Shown: in pieces, positions 1 to 6,239 of the stretch | Layout: the number at the start of each line of letters is the position of its first letter | Position numbering within the stretch: position 1 is the first letter of the stretch | Assembly (NCBI GenBank): GCA_947631875.1 | Contig: CANRMV010000012.1 | Location: forward strand, 1 to 17,743 | DNA: 17,743 bases | Source of the DNA: an uncultured Clostridia bacterium | Lineage (GTDB): Bacteria; Bacillota; Clostridia; Christensenellales; UBA1242 | Reading direction: 5' to 3' | Program-made: the position numbers and the translations under genes | The notes under the pieces: model-generated | Seen by the model: the letters and a program-made list of their open reading frames with translations, nothing else | What the model was told of the DNA's origin: nothing | The model's database searches: none

Positions 1-795
1 GCTGTGGGCGAAATGGAGAGAAGGTTTGAGGCTTTGGGTCAGGCGAGAGTTAAGAACATTGACGAATATAACCAAACGCCAGATGTTTTGTCGGGGAAGG
101 TTAAGAAAATGCCTTTCATTGTGATTATTGTTGACGAACTTGCCGACCTTATGATGACGGGTAAAAAAGAAGTTGAAGAAAAAGTTTGCCGCTTGGCACA
201 AAAATCTCGTGCGGCGGGAATTCACCTTATTCTTGCAACACAGAGGCCTTCTGTGGACGTTATTACTGGGCTTATTAAAAGCAACTTCCCATCGCGTATT
301 GCTTTTGCTGTTACAAGTGCGGTGGACAGTATGACTATCTTGGATAGGGTGGGCGCCGAAAAACTTCTTGGGAAAGGTGACATGCTTTATTATCCTATTG
401 GTGCACAAGAGCCAAGACGTGTTCAAGGCTGTTTTGTGACAACAAACGAAACAAACAAAATTGTGGACTATGTTCGCGATAACAACAAGCCAATTTTTGA
501 CAAAGAAATCGAAGAGCAAATTGACAATCCAAACAAAGGAAATGGAAATGGCAATGCAACCTATAACACCGATATGGACGAACTTTTGCCACAGGCTTTG
601 AAAGCAAGCATAGATTGTGGGCAGGCATCCGCAACGATGATTAGGAGAAGATTTGCTATTGGCTATCCTCGTGCGGCAAGAATTATTGACCAAATGGAAG
701 CGGCAGGCTATATTTCAAGTGCTGACGGGCCAAAGGGCAGAACTGTGTATATCAGCAGAGAGGAATTTGAACAAATTTTTGGTGAGGTGGATTAA
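1..795 (+). CDS. ftsK: DNA translocase FtsK/SpoIIIE, C-terminal part (5' end outside window)
   Basis: This is the end of the hexameric DNA pump that moves chromosome through the division or sporulation septum. The reading frame is open from base 1, so the start, the membrane segments and the Walker A box lie upstream. Visible are the Walker B strand and family signature (IIVDELADLMM, about nt 121-156), the sensor region with LATQRPSVDVITG (about nt 232-270), and a C-terminal winged-helix gamma domain at nt 571-792 with GQAS and IGYPRAARIIDQME. In this family the gamma domain reads short polar sequences (KOPS/SRS) that orient translocation. An Asn/Gly-rich linker (about nt 520-560) joins motor and gamma domain. 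The stop is 2 bases before the next gene, whose ribosome binding site lies inside this gene, so the two are probably co-translated. FtsK and SpoIIIE cannot be told apart from this part alone. Confidence 0.96.
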   Translation, partial: AVGEMERRFEALGQARVKNIDEYNQTPDVLSGKVKKMPFIVIIVDELADLMMTGKKEVEEKVCRLAQKSRAAGIHLILATQRPSVDVITGLIKSNFPSRIAFAVTSAVDSMTILDRVGAEKLLGKGDMLYYPIGAQEPRRVQGCFVTTNETNKIVDYVRDNNKPIFDKEIEEQIDNPNKGNGNGNATYNTDMDELLPQALKASIDCGQASATMIRRRFAIGYPRAARIIDQMEAAGYISSADGPKGRTVYISREEFEQIFGEVD

Positions 796-1397
796 AAATG
801 GAAAGGAAAAAAGTTAAAAATGCTGAAAGAGTTGAAAACAAGTTTGTGACAGAGAGGACATTTGCACCTTACAGTGCAGATATGGACGAACTCATGCCAC
901 AGGCTTTGGAAGTGTGCATTGAGTGTGGGCAGGCTTCCACAACGATGATTAGAAGAAAATTTGCCATTGGCTATCCTCGTGCAGCAAGAATAGTTGACCA
1001 AATGGAAGAAGCGGGCTATGTTTCAAAGGAAGTTGGACACAAAGGAAGAGAAGTTTATATAACCAAAAAAGAGTTTGACAAGTTGTTTGGCAAAGCAAAC
1101 TTAAAAAATGTTGAAAAACAAAGAAAGAGTTGCGAAGAAATTGCAGAAAAAAACAGAACCACAGCAAATCGTGGTGCAACAGATGAACTTTTGCCACAGG
1201 CATTGAAATTGAGCATAGATATGGGGCAGGCATCCGCAACAATGATAATGAGAAAGTTTGGAATTGGCTATCCACGCGCCGCAAAACTTATCGACCAAAT
1301 GGAGGCTGCTGGATACATTTCAGGTGCAAACGCATTTACGGGCAGAACAGTTTACATCACCAATAAAAAATTTGAAAAATTGTTTGGCAAGGTGGAC
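571..1397 (+). repeat. Three copies of an FtsK gamma-domain coding unit
   Basis: Three 74-codon units lie at 571-792 (end of ftsK), 879-1100 and 1176-1397 (both in the next gene). By eye the second and third match the first at about 50 and 53 of 74 residues. At DNA level, runs of 16-17 bases are identical between the first and third units (around 581-596 and 619-635 in the first), and a 13-base run, GCCACAGGCTTTG, is shared by the first and second. The units are separated by unrelated linkers. The pattern indicates duplication of the ftsK 3' end, with or without later gene conversion. Confidence 0.9.
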
Positions 1398-1406
1398 TTA
1401 AAATAA
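798..1406 (+). CDS. Stand-alone protein of two tandem FtsK gamma (winged-helix DNA-binding) domains
   Basis: The 202-residue protein contains two full FtsK gamma domains, at about residues 28-101 and 127-200. A basic N-terminal arm (residues 1-25) precedes them and a Lys/Arg/Glu-rich linker joins them. Each copy keeps the family core: DEL.PQAL, GQAS, TMI.RKF, IGYPRAA, DQME.AGY and GR.VYI. There is no ATPase motor, signal peptide or membrane segment, so it should be a soluble DNA-binding protein. The start is set by GAGGTGG at 784-790, 7 bases before ATG 798; the ftsK stop is just upstream and in another frame, so it is a separate, probably coupled gene and not a frameshifted FtsK tail. Because the recognition helix is conserved relative to the neighbouring FtsK, it probably reads the same or a related DNA sequence; this is inference. 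Possible roles are FtsK loading, competition for its sites, or nucleoid organisation. Confidence 0.88.
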   Translation: MERKKVKNAERVENKFVTERTFAPYSADMDELMPQALEVCIECGQASTTMIRRKFAIGYPRAARIVDQMEEAGYVSKEVGHKGREVYITKKEFDKLFGKANLKNVEKQRKSCEEIAEKNRTTANRGATDELLPQALKLSIDMGQASATMIMRKFGIGYPRAAKLIDQMEAAGYISGANAFTGRTVYITNKKFEKLFGKVDLK

Positions 1407-1426
1407 ACTAATAAGGATGAAAAATA

Positions 1427-2743
1427 ATGAACAAAAGCGTGAATGAAATTAAAGTTTCGGCAATTTCGCTTGGGTGCGACAAAAATCGGGTTGACCTTGA
1501 AAAAATGTTGTTTAAACTTAAAAATGAAGGTTTCCAAATTGTTGAAAATGAACAAGAGGCAGATGTTGTTATTGTTAACACTTGTGCTTTCATAACGCCA
1601 GCGAAAGAAGAGGCCCTTGACAACATTTTTAAGATGTGCGTTTTAAAAGAAAAGGGAGTTATCCAAAAAGTTGTTGTGACGGGCTGTTTGGCGCAGAGGC
1701 ATAAAGCAGAACTTTTGAAGGAAATCCCAGAGGTTGATGCATATCTTTCTGCACAAGAAAATGAACAAATTTGCGATGTTGTTGAGGGGCTTTTTGGAAT
1801 AAAAAAACAAAAGAGAATAGAGGTGAAGGGGCGAATTTTCACAAATCGCGGCTCTTATGCCTATTTGAAAATTGCAGAAGGGTGCAGCAACGCTTGTTCT
1901 TATTGCACAATTCCAAGAATTAAGGGTGGTTATAAAAGTTTTCCTATTGATGAAATTGTGGACGAGGTAAAAGACCTTGCAAAAAATGGGATTAAAGAAC
2001 TTGTTGTTGTGGCACAAGATGTGACAAGATATGGCGAAGATTTGGGGCAAAACGCCTTGATTAAACTTTGCAAAAAATTGTGTAAGATTGACGGAATAAA
2101 ATGGATTAGATTGCATTATGCTTATCCAGAAAAGGTGACAGATGAACTTTTGGATTTCATTTATAATGAGCCAAAAATGTGCAACTATCTTGACATTCCA
2201 CTTCAACATATTGATGACAGAATTTTGAAAAGCATGAGGCGCAAGTTTGGGGAAGAACAAACGCGAGAACTTATTTTGAAATTAAAAACCAAATATCCAA
2301 AAATTGCACTTAGGACAACATTTATTGTGGGTTATCCTTCTGAAAGCAGGAAAGATTTCAAAAAACTTTGTGGCTTTTTGACAGATAGCCAGTTTGATTA
2401 TGCGGGATTTTTCCCTTATTATCGCGAGGAAAACACGCCAAGTTATTTTATGGACAAGCAAATTTCTCAGCGAAAAAAGATGCACAGGTTGAAAAAAATT
2501 CAAAAGATACAAAACAACATCGCCACAGAGAAAGCAAAAGCGGTTATGGGGCAAGAATTTTTGGTTCTTGTGGATTATTTTGACGAAAGCAACGGAGTTT
2601 TTGTTGGGCACACCGAATTTCTTTCGCCAACAGTTGACTTTGGTGTGGAAATTGTGGAAAATGATAAAGTGAAAATGGGCGAGTTTGTCAAAGTTAAATT
2701 CTTTGACTTTGATGGCGAAAACTTTAAAGGAGAGTGTGTATGA
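1427..2743 (+). CDS. rimO: Ribosomal protein S12 methylthiotransferase RimO
   Basis: This radical-SAM enzyme adds a methylthio group to an aspartate of ribosomal protein S12, using two 4Fe-4S clusters. The N-terminal cluster ligands are C17 (SLGCDKN), C53 (NTCAF) and C87 (TGCLAQ). The radical-SAM cluster is CSNACSYC with C153, C157 and C160, followed by IPRIKGGYKS. The C-terminal 65 residues form the TRAM-like domain. IPRIKG after the CxxxCxxC motif and SLGCDKN at the N terminus favour RimO over MiaB. The length of 438 residues is normal. ATG 1427 has AAGGATG 7 bases upstream (1413-1419). The last codons overlap the pgsA start. A real MiaB is encoded at 8510, which supports the assignment by exclusion. 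Confidence 0.95.
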   Translation: MNKSVNEIKVSAISLGCDKNRVDLEKMLFKLKNEGFQIVENEQEADVVIVNTCAFITPAKEEALDNIFKMCVLKEKGVIQKVVVTGCLAQRHKAELLKEIPEVDAYLSAQENEQICDVVEGLFGIKKQKRIEVKGRIFTNRGSYAYLKIAEGCSNACSYCTIPRIKGGYKSFPIDEIVDEVKDLAKNGIKELVVVAQDVTRYGEDLGQNALIKLCKKLCKIDGIKWIRLHYAYPEKVTDELLDFIYNEPKMCNYLDIPLQHIDDRILKSMRRKFGEEQTRELILKLKTKYPKIALRTTFIVGYPSESRKDFKKLCGFLTDSQFDYAGFFPYYREENTPSYFMDKQISQRKKMHRLKKIQKIQNNIATEKAKAVMGQEFLVLVDYFDESNGVFVGHTEFLSPTVDFGVEIVENDKVKMGEFVKVKFFDFDGENFKGECV

Positions 2744-3372
2744 ACCTTCCAAACAAAATAACTTTATGCAGGATTTTGCTTATTCCAATTTTCATCTTTT
2801 TCTATTTGGCAAGTTTTGTTCCTTATGGAAAATTGATTGCAACGCTTGTGTTTATGATTGCTTGTTTCACCGATTTTTTGGACGGAAACATTGCAAGAAA
2901 AAGAAATTTGGTGACAAATCTTGGCAAATTTCTTGACCCTATTGCCGATAAAGTGCTTGTTCTGGCGGGGCTTATTTTGTTGATTGCTTGCCCTGTTACA
3001 CCAAACATTGCAAATCCACAGGTGATAGATGCAATTATTTATCCTTATTATGTTGGTATTATTGCTGTGTTTATCATTTTGGCAAGAGAGTTTATTGTCA
3101 GTGCATTTAGGCAAATTGCTGCCACAAAAAATGTTGTTTTGGCGGCTGATATTTATGGCAAAGTTAAAACCGTTTTTCAAATGATTACTCTTATTTTCTA
3201 CTTCTTGTATGCCTTTTTGGTGGAAGAATTTTACTATGCCATTAAAGGGCCGGCAAACACCGTGCTGAACCTTATTGGCTATGTTCTTTTGGCAATAACC
3301 GTGATTATGACCATTGTTTCGGGAGTGAAATATATAACAAATAATTTGCAGGTGCTTAAAGATGAAAAATAG
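2740..3372 (+). CDS. pgsA: CDP-diacylglycerol-glycerol-3-phosphate 3-phosphatidyltransferase
   Basis: This integral membrane enzyme makes phosphatidylglycerol phosphate from CDP-diacylglycerol and glycerol-3-phosphate, the committed step to phosphatidylglycerol and cardiolipin. The complete CDP-alcohol phosphatidyltransferase signature D-x2-DG-x2-AR-x8-G-x3-D-x3-D spans residues 45-70, with D45, D48, D66 and D70 as metal and substrate ligands. Several hydrophobic helices surround it. I chose ATG 2740 (210 residues), which overlaps the rimO stop as ATGA and has AAAGGAGAG at 2726-2734. The GTG two codons upstream lies in that ribosome binding site and is unlikely to be used. The position between rimO and cinA-recA matches the usual Bacillota cluster. 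Confidence 0.95.
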   Translation: MNLPNKITLCRILLIPIFIFFYLASFVPYGKLIATLVFMIACFTDFLDGNIARKRNLVTNLGKFLDPIADKVLVLAGLILLIACPVTPNIANPQVIDAIIYPYYVGIIAVFIILAREFIVSAFRQIAATKNVVLAADIYGKVKTVFQMITLIFYFLYAFLVEEFYYAIKGPANTVLNLIGYVLLAITVIMTIVSGVKYITNNLQVLKDEK

Positions 3373-4291
3373 GATTATTGTTTTTTCAGATAATTTTGAC
3401 AGAAAAGTTTTAAACAAACTTGGCTGTTTTGACGCCATAATTTCTTGCAACCGCTTTGATGATTGCCTTGAAAATTGCAGGAAGGCAAGAGAGTGTGAAA
3501 GGGCAGTTGTTATTTGCGAAAATGAACAAATTGACAATTTGGTTGATGAAATTAAAGAGGCTGACGACACATTTGAACTTGTGGAGGAGCAGGCGCTTTT
3601 GATGCAAACCGCAGTTGGAAAAATTTTGTTTTTGCCTTGCGAACTTGATGCAAATCATTTTCTAAGTCAATTTTTGGGGCAAGAGGAAGTGTTTGTGATA
3701 ACTGTTTTTGGCAAGAGCAGAAATTCTGTGAAAGCAGCCTTTGAAGGGCTTAAAGCGGAATTTGGAATAAGTTATGATATAATAACAAAAACTCAGTTTT
3801 TACATACTGTATATTATTCAAAAGAGGTTGATGAGGAAAAATTAAGAGTGCTGTTTGGCGAAAATTTGCTCTCTTATCGTGATGAGGATGTTGCAGATGC
3901 TGTTGGGCGTGTTTGCGCCGGCGTTGGCTTGGGAATTTGCGAGCAGTTCACAGGCGGGCTTGTGACAAGCAAACTGCTGAGGCAAGCAAATGCAAAAATT
4001 TTGGAAAGCACACTGATTTTGGAAAACAGAGAGATTGCAAAATATGTTGCAGAAAATGTGATTGCAGAAAACGGAGCGGTCAGCAAAGAGGTTGCCTTTG
4101 CACTTGCAAAAAGTCTTGCCAAAAATTGTGAGGTGGCACTTGTAACTTTGGCAGATGGCGAAGGAAAGGGCTTTGTGGCTGTTGGTGGCAGTGAAAAAAT
4201 TCATGTGTTTTCTGTTGCGTTTGAAAAAGAAGGTTTTTTGCAAAATTTTGTTGATTTTGCTTTGTTTAGACTTTTGAAATATTTGTCTTAA
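3362..4291 (+). CDS. Degenerate CinA-like protein (probable pseudoenzyme)
   Basis: The gene sits in the cinA slot between pgsA and recA and overlaps pgsA by 11 bases, with weak AGGTG (3350-3354) before ATG 3362. The 309 residues are shorter than typical CinA (about 410). Residues 175-309 align by eye with the CinA C-terminal (PncC, nicotinamide-nucleotide amidase) domain: EQFTGGL at 194-200 stands for the family's ESCTGGL, and GAVSKEVA at 238-245 is intact. The serine of ESCTGG is glutamine here, and the TG.AGP stretch is altered (VTLADGEGKG, 261-270). Residues about 84-150 resemble the CinA linker (TVFGKSRNSV). The N-terminal MoCF nucleotide-binding domain is reduced to about 80 residues without recognisable GDELL or G-rich motifs. 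The frame is intact and shows no frameshift, so it looks maintained but probably without CinA/PncC catalysis. The assignment rests on context plus motif resemblance. Confidence 0.72.
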   Translation: MKNRIIVFSDNFDRKVLNKLGCFDAIISCNRFDDCLENCRKARECERAVVICENEQIDNLVDEIKEADDTFELVEEQALLMQTAVGKILFLPCELDANHFLSQFLGQEEVFVITVFGKSRNSVKAAFEGLKAEFGISYDIITKTQFLHTVYYSKEVDEEKLRVLFGENLLSYRDEDVADAVGRVCAGVGLGICEQFTGGLVTSKLLRQANAKILESTLILENREIAKYVAENVIAENGAVSKEVAFALAKSLAKNCEVALVTLADGEGKGFVAVGGSEKIHVFSVAFEKEGFLQNFVDFALFRLLKYLS

Positions 4292-4298
4292 TTTTGTT

Positions 4299-4326
4299 TT
4301 GAAAATTTTTGATTTTAAGTTAAAAT
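4299..4326 (+). promoter_or_regulatory. Probable recA promoter (sigma-A type)
   Basis: TTGAAA (4299-4304), a 16-base spacer and TAAAAT (4321-4326) lie in the 57-base gap before recA. The predicted start of transcription (about 4333) is just ahead of the ribosome binding site TAGGAG at 4335-4340, which leaves a very short leader. No Cheo-type GAAC-N4-GTTC LexA box and no CTGT-N8-ACAG box is present in the gap. Confidence 0.55.
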
Positions 4327-4348
4327 ATATTTGTTAGGAGATTTATTT

Positions 4349-5380
4349 ATGGCAGAGAAAAAAGACCCAAGAGAAGAGGCTCTTGAACAAGCCCTTCTTA
4401 AAATTGAAAAGGATTTTGGCAAGGGCGCAATTATGAAACTTGGCGACAGACCATATCAAAAAGTGGAGGTTATTCCAACAGGATGCTTGACGCTTGACCT
4501 TGCACTTGGCATTGGAGGCATTCCACGCGGAAGAATTATTGAAATATATGGCCCAGAAAGTTCTGGAAAAACCACCGTTTCCTTGCATATTATTGCTGAG
4601 GCACAAAAGGCTGGCGGAAGGGCTGCTTTTATTGATGCAGAACACGCATTGGACCCTTCTTATGCCGAAAAACTTGGCGTGGACATAAAATCACTTTATG
4701 TTTCGCAGCCAGATGATGGCGAGCAGGCTTTGAACATCTGCGACACGCTGATTCGTTCTGGCGCTTTTGATGTTATTGTTGTGGACTCGGTGGCAGCGCT
4801 CACTCCAAAGGCAGAAATTGACGGCGAAATGGGCGACAACCACGTTGGGCTTCAAGCCAGAATGATGAGCCAAGCATTGAGAAAAATGACATCTGTTTCA
4901 AGCAAATCCAAAACCGCTGTTATTTTCATCAATCAACTTCGTGAAAAAATTGGCGTTATGTTTGGAAATCCAGAAACCACAACAGGCGGAAAAGCACTTA
5001 AATTTTACACCAGTGTTAGGCTTGATGTGCGAAAAACAGACTCCATAAAAGACGGGCAAAACATCATTGGAAACCGAACAAAAGTTAAGGTTGTCAAAAA
5101 CAAAATGGCCCCACCATTCAAAACAGCAGAATTTGACATCATGTATGGACAAGGCATTTCTCAATCGGGATGTGTGCTTGATTTGGCAATAAATCTTGGG
5201 CTTATCAAAAAGTCAGGTGCGTGGTTCTCTTACAATGATGAAAAAATTGGTCAGGGAAAGGAAAACACCAAACTTTATTTGGAAAAAAATCCAGACGTTA
5301 TGAAAGAACTTGAAACAAAAATTCGTGAAAATATGAATAATGAAAATGCTCTTCCAACAGAAGAAACAAGCGAAGAATAA
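4349..5380 (+). CDS. recA: Recombinase RecA
   Basis: RecA forms filaments on single-stranded DNA, drives strand exchange and stimulates LexA-type self-cleavage. The protein is 343 residues, normal for the family. Walker A GPESSGKT is at residues 68-75, followed by the family strings VDSVAAL, NQLREKIG and GGKALKFY (Walker B, DNA-binding loop and L2 regions). The C-terminal tail is acidic, as usual. ATG 4349 was chosen over an upstream in-frame alternative at 4331 because TAGGAG (4335-4340) lies 8 bases before it and the upstream start would overlap that site. It has its own promoter and terminator, so it is probably a single-gene transcript, though read-through from cinA is possible. Confidence 0.98.
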   Translation: MAEKKDPREEALEQALLKIEKDFGKGAIMKLGDRPYQKVEVIPTGCLTLDLALGIGGIPRGRIIEIYGPESSGKTTVSLHIIAEAQKAGGRAAFIDAEHALDPSYAEKLGVDIKSLYVSQPDDGEQALNICDTLIRSGAFDVIVVDSVAALTPKAEIDGEMGDNHVGLQARMMSQALRKMTSVSSKSKTAVIFINQLREKIGVMFGNPETTTGGKALKFYTSVRLDVRKTDSIKDGQNIIGNRTKVKVVKNKMAPPFKTAEFDIMYGQGISQSGCVLDLAINLGLIKKSGAWFSYNDEKIGQGKENTKLYLEKNPDVMKELETKIRENMNNENALPTEETSEE

Positions 5381-5411
5381 AAACTGCGATTTGCAGTTTT
5401 TTCTTTTTTTT
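5380..5411 (+). terminator. Intrinsic terminator of recA
   Basis: A perfect 8-base stem, AAAACTGC (5380-5387) and GCAGTTTT (5393-5400), with a 5-base loop starts at the recA stop codon and runs into a T-rich tract (5397-5411). Confidence 0.85.
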
Positions 5412-5434
5412 CATAAAGTTTTATAGAGGCTTTT

Positions 5435-6220
5435 ATGAAAGTTGATAACAATGGCAAACTTCTCCGAGTTGGAGAGGCTGATTTGGATAAAAATGGCTGC
5501 TTTGTGTGTGGCACAAACATAACAAGCATTGAAACAAACGCGTTTCTTCCTGTTAAATATCGCATCAAAGGTGCTGTTTTGAGGAAAGTTCAAACGATTT
5601 CTCAGTTTGCGTTTTTGGATTGCGAGGAACTTGAATATGTTCACTTTTCAAAAAATTTGAAGGCAATAGATTATGGTGCATTTATGGGCTGTTGTCGGCT
5701 GAAAGAGGTTGTTTTTCCAAAAGAGTTGTCCACACTTGGCTTTTGGGCATTTTTGGATTGTGCCAGCATTAAAAAAGTGGAATTTTTGGGGGATCTTAAA
5801 AAAGTTGATGATTTGACCAAATATCAGGCATGTGATTTTTTTGAAAACAAAGTTTTTGAAAGATGTCGGCGGATTGAAAAATTTGTTTTCCACAACAACA
5901 TTGTTTTTAATAAAGATTTTAAAAATTATGAAAAACTTAAAGAGATTGAAATTGCAGATGAAAAAGTGGCGATGAATTTTTGGCGGGAGGCAATTTATGA
6001 TTGCCCACAATCTTTTATGTTTTTGGACACCAAACTTTTTTATAATAGCGATTTTGTGAAAAAATGTTTTATCATCATGGAACTGTCCTTTGAAGAGCAA
6101 TTTGGCTCTAATGGGGCTTTGGCACAGCGCTTGGCAGAAGATGTTTTTGAGCAGAAATTGTTGCAAGAAGAACAAAAATGCTTTGATGTGAACAAAGAAA
6201 TCAAAAAAGTGGAATTTTAG
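5435..6220 (+). CDS. BspA-type leucine-rich-repeat (LRR_5) protein, apparently cytoplasmic
   Basis: The 261-residue protein has about five LRR_5 repeats of the form AF-x2-C-x2-L-x2-V-x-F in residues 30-170, for example FAFLDCEELEYVHF, GAFMGCCRLKEVVF, WAFLDCASIKKVEF and VFERCRRIEKFVF. Repeats beyond about residue 170 are degenerate, and the C-terminal 60 residues are a charged helical region (QKLLQEEQKCF). The many cysteines are mostly the conserved repeat cysteines. There is no signal peptide, lipobox, anchor or membrane segment, unlike most BspA proteins, so it is probably intracellular. ATG 5435 has weak AGAGG (5425-5429). It is flanked by the recA terminator and ends tail-to-tail with the PBP gene. 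LRR_5 proteins usually bind other proteins; no partner can be inferred here. Confidence 0.82.
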   Translation: MKVDNNGKLLRVGEADLDKNGCFVCGTNITSIETNAFLPVKYRIKGAVLRKVQTISQFAFLDCEELEYVHFSKNLKAIDYGAFMGCCRLKEVVFPKELSTLGFWAFLDCASIKKVEFLGDLKKVDDLTKYQACDFFENKVFERCRRIEKFVFHNNIVFNKDFKNYEKLKEIEIADEKVAMNFWREAIYDCPQSFMFLDTKLFYNSDFVKKCFIIMELSFEEQFGSNGALAQRLAEDVFEQKLLQEEQKCFDVNKEIKKVEF

Positions 6221-6239
6221 ATATACCACCTTTCTTTTT
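6203..6239. terminator. Possible bidirectional terminator between LRR gene and PBP gene
   Basis: GTGG (6209-6212) and CCAC (6226-6229) pair around a 13-base loop. The stem is preceded by an A run (6203-6208) and followed by a T-rich run (6231-6239), so it has a U-tract on both strands. The GC stem is only 4 bases, though A:T pairs can extend it. Both convergent stop codons lie in the loop. Confidence 0.4.

Noticed and set aside
785..800. Frameshift or programmed slippage fusing ftsK to the twin-gamma gene
   Set aside because: The A-run lies after the ftsK stop, the next gene has its own good ribosome binding site and ATG, and FtsK already ends with a complete gamma domain.
2282..3570. Long minus-strand open frames opposite rimO, pgsA and cinA
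   Set aside because: They are shadows of well-supported plus-strand genes; their translations are rich in Cys, His, Phe and Asn with no recognisable domain.
5388..5434. Promoter for the LRR gene (TTGCAG / CATAAA)
   Set aside because: The spacer is about 15 bases, the hexamers match poorly, and the -35 would lie in the recA terminator stem.
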